Source: Exophiala sp. HKRS030
Taxonomy: Eukaryota; Ascomycota; Eurotiomycetes; Chaetothyriales; Herpotrichiellaceae
Assembly: GCA_023897205.1 (NCBI GenBank)
Contig: JAHWDD010000006.1
Span: 248,001-312,000 of the forward strand
Length of the DNA: 64,000 bases
Reading direction: 5' to 3'
Part shown: piece by piece, positions 21,309 to 32,592 of the stretch
Layout: each line of letters starts with the position of its first letter
Numbering within the stretch: position 1 is the stretch's first letter
Notes under the pieces: model-generated
What the model was told of the DNA's origin: nothing
The model's input: the letters and a program-made list of their open reading frames with translations, nothing else
Database searches by the model: none
Translations under genes and position numbers: made by a program

Positions 21309-23993
21309 ATGTTGGCCAGAGGAAGAGCAGGAAAGATAAGGGCACCTAGGCGTGTATGTTTTGCAGCCATTCCTCTCTGCAACCCCTATTCTAGGTAGCC
21401 TGCTGCGGCGAACGGCAGCACTGTCATTGCGACAAGGTCTTGTCGACGCCGCATCCCCCACATTTTAGGGTCGTTATGCCGAGTTGGCCCCTGTGGAATG
21501 AAACTCATTCTCAGCCTTGCCTCCAGTCGTGAGAGGAACAGTTGCTAACTCGGTTACCTCTCACAGGGCCTGAATCCAACCGATGTCGACTTCGAAGCCA
21601 CTTGGAACATGATCGCCACGTCATTTAACCAGATCTTCGGCAAAAGTGCTTCCGGTCTTTCCTTCGAAGAGATATTTCGACAATGCTACAAATTAGTTCT
21701 TAAGAAGAAGGCAGATTTGCTGTATGAGCGTGTGATAAAATTGGAGCAGGTCTGGCTGAGGGAGAATGTTAGGACCAAAATTCTGTTGCTAGTCACACCA
21801 TCGATCACTGTCGGCCTTGCCGACCAGACGGCGGTGGCTGATTCTAACGAGCGAAGAATTGCAGGGGAACGTTTTGCTCGAGCCCTTAAGGACGCCTTCA
21901 ACCACCATGCATTGTCAATGAGCATGATCACGGATGTGATGATGTACATGGACAAGTACATGAGCCAGGATGGAGGGAAACCATCGATCTATGCTGCAGG
22001 CATGTCTACCTTCCGGCTTGAAATCCTCAAGACTCCTTTCGGAGAAGATGCGGCCTTGGACACCCTGTCTCTTCTAGAAAATGTCGTGCTCGACATGATA
22101 CGAATGGAACGCAAAGGCGAAGTCATCGACCGCTCTCTAGTTCGGCAGTGTTGTTACATGTTAGAAGGCTTATATGAGTCTTCCAACGAAGATGAAACTA
22201 CGAAACTATACCTCACTTCTTTTGAGCCCAAGTTCCTCGAGGCGAGTAGACAATTTTACAAGTCGGAAGGTCAGACACTTCTTGCCGAGGCGGACGCGAG
22301 CACATTTTGCACACATGCCAGAAGAAGGTTGTCAGAAGAAGAGGAAAGATGCAAACAGACCATTTCGCAGGTCACGGAACAGAAGATCAAGTCCGTCGTT
22401 GAACAGGAACTGATTCAGGCGCACATGCGAGAAGTCATCAACATGGAAGGGACTGGTGTCAAGAATATGCTGGACAACGACAAGATTCAGGACCTAGCCA
22501 ACGTATATGATCTTATCTCCAGGGTCGACCAGAGAAAAGGCGCATTACGAGAAGCACTTCAAAAACGAGTCATTGAACAAGGCACGGAAATTAACAAGGC
22601 AGCAAATGTCATTAGTGAAGCACAGCCTGCGCCAAAGCCTCTTCAAAGACCTGCCGAGGGTAAGGCCCCAGCGGAGAAGTCTTTGAGCCAGCAAACTCAA
22701 GCCGCAATCAATTGGGTAGAGCAAGTTTTGGAGCTGAGAAACAAATACGACCGAATTTGGGTTCAGGCATTCAATAAGGATGTAGTGATGGAGAAGGCGC
22801 TCGAGGTATCATTTCAAGATTTTATCAACTCCAACGATCAGAGCCCGGAGCATTTGTCACTCTTTCTGGACGAGTATCTCAAGAGAGGCGGAAAGGATAA
22901 AACTGATGGCGAGGTCGATGCTATTCTTGACCACGGTATACTACTACTTCAATACCTCGCAAACAAAGATATCTTTGAGAGATATTACAAGAGACACATG
23001 GCCAAGCGATTACTGATGAAGAAGTCGGTCAGCCGAGAAATGGAGCGATTAATGCTTTCCAAGATGAAGATGAAGATTGGCAATCAGTTCACACAAAAGC
23101 TGGAGGCCCTCATCCGCGATACAGAGTTGTCCGACAATCTCAGTGCTCAGTACAAGACTCATGTCAACGCACTTGGAGACCCGGATCCCAAGCGGGTGGA
23201 ATTGGATTGTCGAGTATTGACTTCCACGACATGGCCTTTTGAGACCATTAGAAAAGATGATGATGACGATTCGAGAAAACGACCCACAATCAAATGGCCA
23301 TCAACTGTAGATCAAGTCCGACAACGTTTTGAGCAATTCTACCTTGACAAGCATACCGGCCGGCGATTGGAATGGGTGCCAAACCTTGGAGATGCTGATC
23401 TACGGGCCACGTTTACCAACAATGGCAAAACTCGGCGATATGAGCTGAATGTGTCGACGTACGGTATGATTATTCTGATGCTTTTCAACGACCTGCCTCC
23501 AGGAGAATACCTTACCTGCGAGCAAATTCAAGCTGAAACAAACATCCCTCAAGCTGACCTCGTACGAAATTTGCAATCACTGTCTTTGGTAGCGAAATGG
23601 AGAGTCCTCAAGAAGGATCCGCCACACAAAGAGGTGAAGCCCAGCGACAAATTTTCATTCAACGAAGGCTTTTCGAGTCAATACCTGAAAATCAAAGTCA
23701 GCGTAGTTTCTGGTGGAGGAAATCGGGTTGAGAATAGTGAAGAACGTCGAGCCACCCAGAAGAAGACCGATGAAGAGCGAGGGCACGTTATCGATGCGGC
23801 AGTTGTTCGCATCATGAAGTCGAGAAAGACTCTTTCTCATTCACAATTGATGACGGAGACACTAGCACAATTGTCGTCACGATTTAAACCTGACGTGAAT
23901 ATGATCAAGAAGAGGATTGAGTCATTGATCGACCGAGAATTTTTGGAAAGAGGCAGCGATCCAGCTCAACCTTCGTACGTTTACATGGCTTGA
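21309..23993 (+). CDS. CUL3: Cullin-3, scaffold of BTB-type ubiquitin ligases
   Basis: Two exons, 21309..21353 and 21567..23993, joined across a 213-nt intron (GTATGT..CTCACAG, branch GCTAAC) give 823 residues. The tiny first exon codes for MLARGRAGKIRAPRR, which runs directly into GLNPTDVDFEATWNM, the start expected of fungal Cul3. Cullin repeats fill the N-terminal half. The cullin homology domain follows (SLFLDEYLKRGGKDK, FERYYKRHMAKRLL, FEQFYLDKHTGRRLEW). The C-terminal winged helix holds the neddylation site Lys766 in VRIMKSRKTLSH, and the protein ends SYVYMA. It binds the RING protein Rbx1 at the C-terminus and BTB adaptors at the N-terminus. The intron is longer than its neighbours, but no extra exon is needed. 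Confidence 0.95.
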
Positions 23994-24656
23994 AGGAGGA
24001 TCTTGGTATGGCGATAAGAGGTCTGGTAAGGTTTCAATTATGACGATTCAAATGAGCATGTGAGTTACAAGGCATCATAAAGAGCATTCATTAGCGTGGC
24101 GCAAGGACTAGGAGCCTGAAGCATTTATTACTTTTGAATTCAATTTGAAAGATGGTCATGATGAGGTCAAATACGCTATTGTAGGAACGAATAATCAGAA
24201 CATGGTCTTCTTGATAGATGCTCTTGACTAGTATGTATGGAGTAATGCATCCCGTACGCTTCATATGGCAAGGCTGTGGCTTTCCGCTCTGGTGCCAAGA
24301 CAGGGGAAACGCCTCCTTTTGAACGCGTCGGTGTTGCCTCACTTTTGATATCTAGGCAATACCACCCAGACACCAGTAGCACCCACAGCAAAGGAACCTG
24401 AATTATTCGGTACCCATAAGCCTGAAACGCACTTTGATTATACCTGAGGCGATTTCTTGACGACACCGGGCCATACCAATCATTCGTTTCTACGAGTTTT
24501 TGTTTCGACACCACTGGCCGAGACAACGTCGTCACTTCATCACCTTCCTCCGACAAGACTTTTAATCACTCTTGGAACCAATTCGGAGCAGGGAGGCACC
24601 TCACTTTCGAAACCCTTTGGGAGGAGGCCGACGGCCTGGCCGAATAAATCGCAAAG
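23994..24656. promoter_or_regulatory. Intergenic: CUL3 3' end and SLD5 promoter
   Basis: 663 bases between two same-strand genes. No RNA gene or repeat is recognised; the frames here carry no domain. Confidence 0.4.
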
Positions 24657-25463
24657 ATGGATCTCGACATATCCGACATTCTAGCCGACGTGTCGAGACC
24701 GTCTGGTGGAATTTCGGGGTCGACAAATTCAATCTCGCACAGCGCCACCGACACGGATACTTTTGTCGACCATCAGTTGCTGGTGAGGGCTTGGACCTCT
24801 GAGAGGTGCGCTCCGGATTTGTTACCTTACCCGGAAGACCTGATGGGTCGGGTGATGAGTCGGGTACAGAACCAAATCATCCGTATCGAAGACATGGCAT
24901 CAGGGATGGGAGACGGCGGTTTTTCTTCCGCGGCGAACTTTGGCGACCAGAAAGGAAGCACCCAAAACTCAAACCTCATCTTGAGCATTTTACAAACCGA
25001 CCTCGGACGCACACAATTCTTGGTTCGAAGTCTTTTGAGAATCCGACTGAGCAAATTGACAAAACATGCGATGCACTACCTGAGACTCACCGAGGACCGG
25101 AAAAGTTTGTATCTGAGTTCTGCGGAAACACAATTTGTCAGGAATCATCAAGCGTTACTGGCCGAATTTTACGACTCGAGTTTTCTGTCGGCTTTCCCGA
25201 CCAGCTTGAAACGACTGGACGACGTTAGCGGTGGAGCCAACATGGTTGAAGGTCCAGACTTGGGGAGTGCGGTGGTGGTTAGGTGTCTCGTCGAATTCTG
25301 GAGGAATGATGATGATATTGAGAACGGAGACGACAGTAATGCAACGACGACGACGACGACCGCCGCAAGTGTAGAATTGAGTATGAGAAGAGGTGAAATT
25401 TGGATCGTTAGATGGAGGGATGTCAAGGCAGGTGTCGAAAGGGGTGAAATTGAATTGTTGTAA
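24657..25463 (+). CDS. SLD5: GINS complex subunit Sld5
   Basis: Single exon of 268 residues from ATG at 24657. The helical A domain carries LLVRAWTSERCAPDLLPYPEDLM, LILSILQTDLGRTQFLVRSLLRIRLSK and the LSSAETQFVRNH block expected of Sld5. A C-terminal B domain has an SVELSMRRGEIWIVRW strand pattern and ends in IELL. GINS (Sld5, Psf1-3) joins Mcm2-7 and Cdc45 in the replicative CMG helicase. An acidic linker followed by a run of Thr codons (ACG repeats near 25345) separates the two domains and looks like a local codon expansion. It converges with the cupin_5 gene about 180 bp away. Confidence 0.92.
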   Translation: MDLDISDILADVSRPSGGISGSTNSISHSATDTDTFVDHQLLVRAWTSERCAPDLLPYPEDLMGRVMSRVQNQIIRIEDMASGMGDGGFSSAANFGDQKGSTQNSNLILSILQTDLGRTQFLVRSLLRIRLSKLTKHAMHYLRLTEDRKSLYLSSAETQFVRNHQALLAEFYDSSFLSAFPTSLKRLDDVSGGANMVEGPDLGSAVVVRCLVEFWRNDDDIENGDDSNATTTTTTAASVELSMRRGEIWIVRWRDVKAGVERGEIELL

Positions 25464-25642
25464 TAAAGAATTACCTAGATTTTTTTTTCGAGATCCAGCA
25501 CCCAAAAACCTTGACCATCTCACTCAAGGTATGTTGTATCTGTATGCATTGAAAGGAAGAAGAAGGTGATGACGCAATGTATAACCAACAAATCAATATA
25601 CCCGGGTATATGTATGTACCTAGATATCAACCAGTTCGGACT

Positions 25643-26380
25643 TCATGCCTTCATGTCTTGTTGTTTCTTTTCCAGAGCCTCTTCCAATTTATCCTGTTCG
25701 TCCCTTTTCAACAACCATTTCAACTCTTTGATTTGGTTTCGATCAAGATATTCCACCATACCTTGAGCAGTGAGAAAATCATGGTCCGAATATTCGAACC
25801 CAGGTACGACGGTTTCCGAAATCAACAAACCTTGTTGACTTTGATCACCTCCACCCTCACCACCACCATCACCGTGTCCGGCGGTAGTGTCGGTGTCGGG
25901 CAACAAGAAACTGGCCTTGAATTTCCCACCGTCGACGATCCATTGCAACCTTTCGCCTCGTTCCAGGTCGTGACCCACGACGAACGTCTCGACCGGAACC
26001 CTGCCGTCTTGGTCTCGCTCGTCGACGTGCAAAAGGACGTACCTCCCGCGTCCTCGGTGGAGGGTGTGAACCGTCCTCCCGCGGTTACGGTGGAAGTGAC
26101 CCACCGGGCTGGTAGGGCCGACCAGATAAAAAATGGTGGTGCTTGCGCTGCGAGTTGTAGAGGCGTCTCTGGCGGTGGCGTTGGTGAGGTAGGGTAGGCC
26201 CAAAAAGGGGTTTGGGACCAAGAGTCCGTCACGGTCCGTTTCTGCAAAGAATCCACCTTCGATGTGAGCCTGGAGGGACAAGGCGGAGATTGTACGTTCG
26301 ACCCCCTCCGGGTTTTTGGGTGGTGGGTTCGAAAGCAAGAGACGAGCGTAGTCGGTGTCGGACGAAGGGATGATTGACAT
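25643..26380 (-). CDS. Cupin_5 (DUF985) family protein
   Basis: Single exon of 245 residues from ATG at 26380 (MSIIPSSDTDYARLLL). Cupin_5 hallmarks are LQAHIEGGFFAETDRD, TTIFYLVGPTSPVGHFHRNRG, the LHRGRGRYVLLHV strand pair, and VPGFEYSDHDFL. The His-x-His in GHFHRN and the later Glu/His fit the metal or ligand pocket of this small-barrel family, whose biochemical role is not established. A Gly/Asp-rich insertion (DTTAGHGDGGGEGGGD) interrupts the barrel, and the C-terminus is a charged coiled-coil-like helix (LLKRDEQDKLEEALEKKQQ). The product is probably cytosolic. Confidence 0.88.
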   Translation of the reverse strand: MSIIPSSDTDYARLLLSNPPPKNPEGVERTISALSLQAHIEGGFFAETDRDGLLVPNPFLGLPYLTNATARDASTTRSASTTIFYLVGPTSPVGHFHRNRGRTVHTLHRGRGRYVLLHVDERDQDGRVPVETFVVGHDLERGERLQWIVDGGKFKASFLLPDTDTTAGHGDGGGEGGGDQSQQGLLISETVVPGFEYSDHDFLTAQGMVEYLDRNQIKELKWLLKRDEQDKLEEALEKKQQDMKA

Positions 26381-26759
26381 TTTCCGTCGCTTTTCTCCAG
26401 AAGAGGGTACAAGGATTTACGTGAAAGGAGAATGACCAAGACGCTCAGATGGGCTGATTCTGGTGTGGTTTATGCCCGTACGGTACTTTTAGGCAGGTAG
26501 TACTGTAGTATAGCGTCGTATGGGGAGGGTGGCCTCGCTTGGTGGATTTCGCGAGAACTTGCAGGTTCAAAGTTCGAGACCTCCTGTTTTTATGTCAATG
26601 TCAATGTCAAGGTCAATATATGTCGGCGGTACTCTGTAGATACTACCTACCTTGGGTAGCTAGGTAGGTACGCCAGTGATGGTGAAGATGGATGGGTGGA
26701 TAGGTAGGTTTTACTTACAGGTACTGTCTAAACCAAAAGGTCTTTTTGTTCCGACCGAG

Positions 26760-26820
<61 letters not shown>

Positions 26821-27419
26821 GAGTGTATGTAATTTTTGATAAACGAAATCAAGTTGTGTTCAAACGTCGACAATAACAACTGGGAAGAAGGAATATCTTA
26901 CTCTTAACAAAAGGTCTCTATGATCAGTAGCACAATATCCAAGCAAATCATGTGCGGACAGTTAAATCCTCCTCCCGTACTGCTTTAATATGACGAATAC
27001 AACAATCAAGGTTCATTCTCGGAATCCCATAGAGCCGTGTTTACTACCCGCGGAGTACAAGTACACCACCATTAATCACGAGTATATGAATATGATACTT
27101 GTATCCGTACTCCGTGCAGCACGAGTACAACAAATAGCTGACGTGTACTTACTATAGGTACCTTGGGTACTTACCTAGGTAAGGTAAGGAGTAGCAACAG
27201 ATGACGTTCACTCAGAGGCGAAGAAAACCGGTGCTTCGCTCAGCACATAACGTCTTACCTCACCATGTACTTCTCGACAAGTCAACACTCGAAAAGGAAT
27301 ATCGGCAGAACGAGGTCAAACTCCGTTAATTGTATTTTGGATGTCAAGGCGATGTCAAGGCTCAAGTATTGTTCAAGTCCTTTTCAATCATACCCCGTTG
27401 CTTCCATTTCTATTCTACC
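26381..27419. other. Intergenic with microsatellite, between the cupin_5 promoter and the GEM1 3' end
   Basis: About 1 kb holding the cupin_5 promoter, a long TG microsatellite, and clusters of GGTAGGTA/CCTAGGTA words and GTAC-rich short words (26645-26710, 27040-27190). No coding signal is seen. Confidence 0.5.
26761..26817 (+). repeat. (TG)28 microsatellite
   Basis: 57 bases of uninterrupted TG dinucleotide in intergenic DNA. Likely length-polymorphic between strains. Confidence 0.98.
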
Positions 27420-29327
27420 CTACATAGTCGGTGAAGTTGATCTTCGCCAAATCACCACAGCTGCAGCACCAGCACAAACCACAACCCCCAACACCAAACC
27501 ATACCTCATCAATTGACCACCATCATCCTCCTCCAGAAGTCGTGTGTAAGCAGTGACCGGGTCAAGACCTGCTTCTGATAAAACCACAAACAAGTCCTGT
27601 ATCGAAGGCCAAGTCACACTGGTAGATATTGGTGGTCCTTGAGGCATCCTTTGGATTTGAGCAGTGTATTCTTCCGGTTGATGGTCGACTCGTTGCATTG
27701 TTCGATCAAGATCTGCCTTTAATGCCACGTACACAGACGGTAAGTCTTCGAGGTAAGGATAATTCTTTCGAATGTTTGGGATGTACGCAAACGAATCTGG
27801 ATCCGAAGAGTCGTAGGTATACACAATGACATCGCATTGATCAAGTAATTTGCTCTTATTGTCAAGAGCAGCCGCTTCTGATTCGCCAAATTCTTTGAGA
27901 ATGAGATAGCATTGTCGACCTCCTGGTAATTCAACAGTGTTGACTGCAACTCGAGGTTGGATGGTAGGGTGATAGAGTTCGTTGAATGGACGAGCGAGAA
28001 ATGCGTCCAGCAATGCCGACTTTCCAGATTGCGGAGCTCCCAATACATGTGCAAGAAGAACGTTCCGACCGACTCGCCCTGGTCGCCGTCTTCTCTTTCG
28101 AGGCTTTGTCAATTTTAAAGCGGCTATAGTGCTGGAATTCGATCGATCTGGGGACTCAAAGCCCAGGTAGGCGAGATACTCGAGAGTCGTCTTGGGAGAC
28201 ATGAATGTGGTCATGGACCATTGAGCCAACCAGCCTTGTAGTGTGACATGACCTGCATCGTTGCGCACTGTACAAGAAGGAAAGTTATTGTCAATCCAAA
28301 GCTGAGGAATTCCTGGTGTTGGCGCAAAGAGTGCCCCAAGCTCCTCATCTTTGAGACCGCCGTCGTTATCGCGGTCGGATGTGAGGAACAAGTCGACCAG
28401 GAAACGATACCCGGCAGGAGACAATTCGGCTGAAGCATATTCTGGCACCTCGAACTTGGGGTGGACGAATGATTCCTGCAATGACAAACTGTCGGTGTAC
28501 TGAAATATTCGGAGGATGACCCATATTGTTTCATGTCGACCTTTCTCCGCGTAGAGCTTGTTGAGCATCAAGAACCCTTGGGAAGTTATACCTCGACCCA
28601 GGGCAGCTCCTGGCAGGTGATGCTCGATGGTGTCTTTGATGTGCTGAAGATCTTCTGCGCTCAGACTCTTGTCGAAACATTTCAACTGGAAATCCTGCAT
28701 TTCCTTGTCATTCAGCAACCCATCTTTATCCTTATCACACAAGTAGAATATTCTGAGCAGAGCAGCCACCGCAGCTGGCTTCAGAACCGACTCTTTTGCA
28801 TCAAACAACGGAGCGATGGGGTGTGTGACGGCTTTCTGACACAAAAAGAATGCTTCATTGACATTGTAGTGTTCACGGGCACTCGTCCGTATACATGAGT
28901 CGATCTCTTTGAACTCTGACATGACCGGTAGCATCTCCTCTTCCATGATCTGAGCGGGCGTGCTGCTAGTGACCAGGTCCGACTTGTTTGCGCATAGTAT
29001 TACCGGTAGATTGACACCGAGCGAGCGGAAATATGGCAACCAGAACAGAGCCACCCTCTCATAGCTGTAATGGTCCGAATAGACTAGGAGAATGACATTG
29101 GATTTTCTCAATTCTCTAGCAAGGTTCGTTCGATCTTGAGGCAATGCAGAGGTATCGACGATGGTGGTGGTGACATTTTCGGGAGTTCCTAGGGTGGGAG
29201 GAATGGTAATTGGAGGCAGAACAGCTTGGATTCTGTTGCTGATAAAGGTGTCTTTTACTAGGGAAGTGATAAGGCTGGACTTACCACAACCCTCGTCACC
29301 GCAGACGCATATTCTGACGGTGGCCAT
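27420..29327 (-). CDS. GEM1: Mitochondrial Rho GTPase Gem1/Miro
   Basis: Single exon of 635 residues from ATG at 29327. Layout is that of Miro: N-terminal GTPase with P-loop GDEGCGKSS (10-18) and NKSD (114-117); a first EF-hand loop at Asp198-Glu209 ([12 protein letters not shown]); a second at Asp318-Glu329 ([12 protein letters not shown]); a C-terminal GTPase-like domain with [12 protein letters not shown]; and a C-terminal membrane anchor ([19 protein letters not shown]) followed by a short basic tail. It sits in the mitochondrial outer membrane and regulates organelle inheritance and ER-mitochondria contacts (ERMES). Both EF loops keep acidic residues at positions 1 and 12, so calcium binding is plausible. 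An ankle of basic residues ([11 protein letters not shown]) precedes the second GTPase. Confidence 0.95.
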   Translation of the reverse strand: MATVRICVCGDEGCGKSSLITSLVKDTFISNRIQAVLPPITIPPTLGTPENVTTTIVDTSALPQDRTNLARELRKSNVILLVYSDHYSYERVALFWLPYFRSLGVNLPVILCANKSDLVTSSTPAQIMEEEMLPVMSEFKEIDSCIRTSAREHYNVNEAFFLCQKAVTHPIAPLFDAKESVLKPAAVAALLRIFYLCDKDKDGLLNDKEMQDFQLKCFDKSLSAEDLQHIKDTIEHHLPGAALGRGITSQGFLMLNKLYAEKGRHETIWVILRIFQYTDSLSLQESFVHPKFEVPEYASAELSPAGYRFLVDLFLTSDRDNDGGLKDEELGALFAPTPGIPQLWIDNNFPSCTVRNDAGHVTLQGWLAQWSMTTFMSPKTTLEYLAYLGFESPDRSNSSTIAALKLTKPRKRRRRPGRVGRNVLLAHVLGAPQSGKSALLDAFLARPFNELYHPTIQPRVAVNTVELPGGRQCYLILKEFGESEAAALDNKSKLLDQCDVIVYTYDSSDPDSFAYIPNIRKNYPYLEDLPSVYVALKADLDRTMQRVDHQPEEYTAQIQRMPQGPPISTSVTWPSIQDLFVVLSEAGLDPVTAYTRLLEEDDGGQLMRYGLVLGVVVCAGAAAVVIWRRSTSPTM

Positions 29328-29663
29328 TGGAGGGTGGTTGAGGATGCTGTTGTCGACAACGGAAACTCATGCTTTTGAGGCCTTCTCAGCAGGGACCATG
29401 TACTGGGACTGAGTTCTTCATTGCAAGCAAAATTCCTTAAAGGGAGGACAATCCAGAGCCTCAAGAGATCACGTTGCTGCTGTTGGTCTTGGTGGTGTGA
29501 ACTTGGAAGTGCCTGCGACGCCAAAACATCCAAATAACGAGACGTGACATTCTCCCTGCCGAGATTCAACCGGGGACGCTACAGAGTCATCAAGGACTCA
29601 GTTTATCATACAGATATATTCCGTCTACCATCTCACTTACATCTACAGAGTATGTCCTGCTCC
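29328..29663. promoter_or_regulatory. GEM1 promoter / VAO-like gene 3' end
   Basis: 336 bases between two reverse-strand genes; holds the GEM1 promoter. Nothing else is recognised. Confidence 0.4.
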
Positions 29664-31531
29664 TCATAACTTGACCTCCCTAGGCATACCGACCTGTCCA
29701 CTCTTCCAACCCTTCTCCCTCCATCTTTTGCCCCAGATACCATTCCTTCCAGGACTTATGATCCCATTGGGATCCAACGCGTCCTTGATGGTCTCATTGA
29801 ATCGACCCAATGCACCGTTACCCCATTTATAGGTTCCTGCGACCTGGTCCATATACAACAAATGAGTCCTGTATTCTCCATACCCTTTCTGAGCCCCTTC
29901 GTCGATGAGCTCCCTCATCAGACAAGCAGCTCTTCGTTTGCTGTCAGCGTCTTCGCGGTCAAAGACGATCTCAGAGATAAAGTGCATTTCTCGACCCGCA
30001 ACGCATAAGGTGCTGAATGAGTCGAATCCCCATTTCGCATACAACCTTTCGGCTATCGTCATCATCGTCCGGGCGTGTTTCCCAGTTGTGGGGAGGATAG
30101 GACTGCACGCAATATGACCACCGTTCGGGAGCCAGTTTAACCAGTCCAATTCCTTCAAGACCGGTTCGCCCATGTTGACCTTCGCTCGTTCATGAATGTA
30201 ATGATCGTCTGGCAGGTCTGAGGGAAGGTAGAATTTGGAGCCTTTGACCTTTGCAAATGTGGTCTTGATGAGGTCAAGTTGGGACTGAATGGTTGCTGGA
30301 TCACCATATTGACAGCCATAAAAGATCCAGCTCACATCGCCGCAAGGGAGCTTTGCTGCCTCGCGAGATATGACTGATCGCGGCATTCGCCCGCCTTTGT
30401 CATTTCCCTCGGGCCAGAAATGACTCCGTGGCTTTCCAGTGACTGCCAGTTCTTGAACGACGTGTCTAATCTGAGGGACATTTCCGAATACACGGCTTGC
30501 AGCCAAGGGTCCGATCAGGTCGACAAGCTGCTCGAAATCGTCCTCCCGAGGGAATGTGACCAGGTACGATTGGCTTCCGGTGGCAGGCATAAGCCAAAAT
30601 CCCATCTTTGTCACGATACCATAGTTCGACTGGCTGAACATGCCATCAATGGCGGGGCCATATGCATTCTGGAATGACTGCCACGTCAGATTGTCTGTGT
30701 CATCTTCACCTGGTAAAGCTCCCATCCCAGTCCGAAGTAAAGTGCCATCCGGGAGGACAACTTCCATCCCACAATGCATACCGAAATGGTCACCGTAAGG
30801 AGTATAGCCGACGCCTCGGTCTAAAGCATTCCCCATCACGCTCCCTCCTCCAAGGTCTGGACAATCAATCCAGAGACTGTGACCACTCTTCTTGACGGCT
30901 TCGTACAATGCAAAGTAAGACACACCAGGTTCCAGTAGGCACGAGTAGTTCTGACCGTCGATCTTGAGAATTTTGTTCATGCGCTTTCCCAAATCGACCA
31001 CCACTGATCCAGATACTCTGGGTGCAGCGCCACCGTATCCCAGATTTCTACCCATTGAAATGGGATGAATTGGTATCAGGAATTCATTAGCCCATTTGAC
31101 AATGGCTTGGACCTCTTCGGTTGTCGAAGGGTATACCACCGCACTAGCCACCAGAGCGTCTTGGTTCGCCACATGATTGCTGTCGTGAGTATTGCTGGAA
31201 GATAGGTCAGTCAAAAGTCTGTTCGATGCGAGAGGGCAGTAACAACGTACGGATGTTCCATGTACCAACCATCCACCAAAGCGCCGTCATTGACACACAC
31301 ATATTGAGCTCCAACAGCGGCTTTCAATGCAGTGATGGCATTATCAAATTTTGCCTGAGTGGTGTAGGGTGGTAGCTGGACTCGTCGCCTGGAACTGGAA
31401 GTATTCTCGGTCTTGGTTCGTCTTGAGAACAACAATTCTTTTGCTCTCTTTGCCTGCTCTACCAGCCGGGTCGGAATGCCGCTATGTTTTTCTTCGAGAG
31501 TAGGAGTGACGGGCAGTGAACGTGAAGACAT
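29664..31531 (-). CDS. Vanillyl-alcohol oxidase-type 4-alkylphenol flavo-oxidase
   Basis: Two exons, 31531..31251 and 31194..29664, joined across a 56-nt intron (GTACGT..CTTCCAG) give 603 residues. The splice restores GWYMEHPNTHDSNHVANQD. FAD-binding PCMH domain: HPISMGRNLGYGGAAPRVSG, CPDLGGGSVMGNALDRGVGYTP, MEVVLPDGTLLRTGMG. Compared with Penicillium vanillyl-alcohol oxidase as I recall it, the phenol-binding Tyr108, Tyr503 and Arg504, the catalytic Asp170 and the flavin-linking His422 (His454 here, in NGGHIACSP) are all conserved. The His61 equivalent is Asn100, and the bulky Phe424 and Phe454 positions are Ala and Ser. Family enzymes oxidise 4-hydroxybenzyl compounds to aldehydes with peroxide release. 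The protein ends Val-Lys-Leu, which resembles the Trp-Lys-Leu end of the peroxisome-associated Penicillium enzyme. Confidence 0.9.
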
Positions 31532-32592
31532 TTTGCAATGACGAATGAACAAGGGACAAGCGATACAAGGTGTTTGAGATACGGGTGCAGTACTCACCTT
31601 AGCTATACCTGTTTGCTGAAGAGAATAAACCCCAGACAGTACCCCACGTCCGGAAAAGATCCATCTTTAAGGGTCTCTGGGGCATACTTTACTTTGTCTC
31701 GTAGGCATCCCGTAGGCCCCACACAGTTGATACAGATGAGGCTGATCAGGCAATTCGTCGTGGCGGGGCTTGGATGATTGATTGCTCGAGATTGTACTCC
31801 GTAATCGCCAGAACGTTGGCCGCGTTGGTACTCCTACCTGGAGGCCTAAGGTATCTGTGCTCGTACATAGGCCTCTTATTCTCCATTTTATATGACCAGA
31901 TCTGTATAGGCGATGGTAGTGGACAACCGCCTAGGCCATTGTGATCAAAAGTACAAGGAGTGAAGAGCATTGATATAGTTCGCTTCTGCTGTGTCCTGTC
32001 AACCTTTGGCTTTGAGTCTGATCACGTGTGGACGTGATTCGTGTCTTTTTCGAGGCTCGGCGCGTAAATATCTTTGCCCGGCGGCAACATCGCACATGCT
32101 TCTCCTTTTAGAATCTCCTGAAGCTTGCAAGAGTCACTGAAATGTATCACTGTTCTAATACTAGGCATCGAGTATTTGTTTGAAAAAGAACGAATCCCGC
32201 CAATCGAGTCCCACCTGTGTTATCATGGCCTCTTGGTCTGCAGGCGCCGTGCCGGGCTGCATTCGCTGCCTACAAGAAACATGGCTGGTTTCAAAATGCC
32301 TCGTTGACTGGTTGATAACCCATACAAACCTTTTAGCGCCTATCAGCTTGTTGACTACCAGTCGCCACCAACGCAGCATTAGCGATGGTCTCACAGCCTC
32401 GTTGGTCACGTTGTTACCGTGAGTTGCTTCATGCACAGCCTCAAATCAATGTTTGATTTTAAGCACGCCATGTACGAGAATCGCAACGCATGTTTGATGC
32501 CCTGATTTAATTGCACTTACATTGATTAGCCCGCAGCATTCACCTAAACGCAGACTTCATGGTTGCCCGGGAATAACCTACCTCTGACCAAT
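31532..32592. promoter_or_regulatory. Divergent promoter region between the VAO-like gene and the Clr5-ankyrin gene
   Basis: 1.06 kb between diverging starts. It contains an exact TACTCCGTA at 31795..31803 and an ATCACGTG box at 32021..32028, which fits the RTCACRTG site of Cbf1-type bHLH factors. Small frames at 32180..32422 carry no recognised domain. Confidence 0.5.
32021..32028. promoter_or_regulatory. E-box ATCACGTG (Cbf1-type site)
   Basis: Matches RTCACRTG, the yeast Cbf1/CDEI consensus, about 570 bp upstream of the Clr5-ankyrin start. The same octamer occurs in the DDHD-fimbrin intergenic region. Functional assignment is by motif only. Confidence 0.45.
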
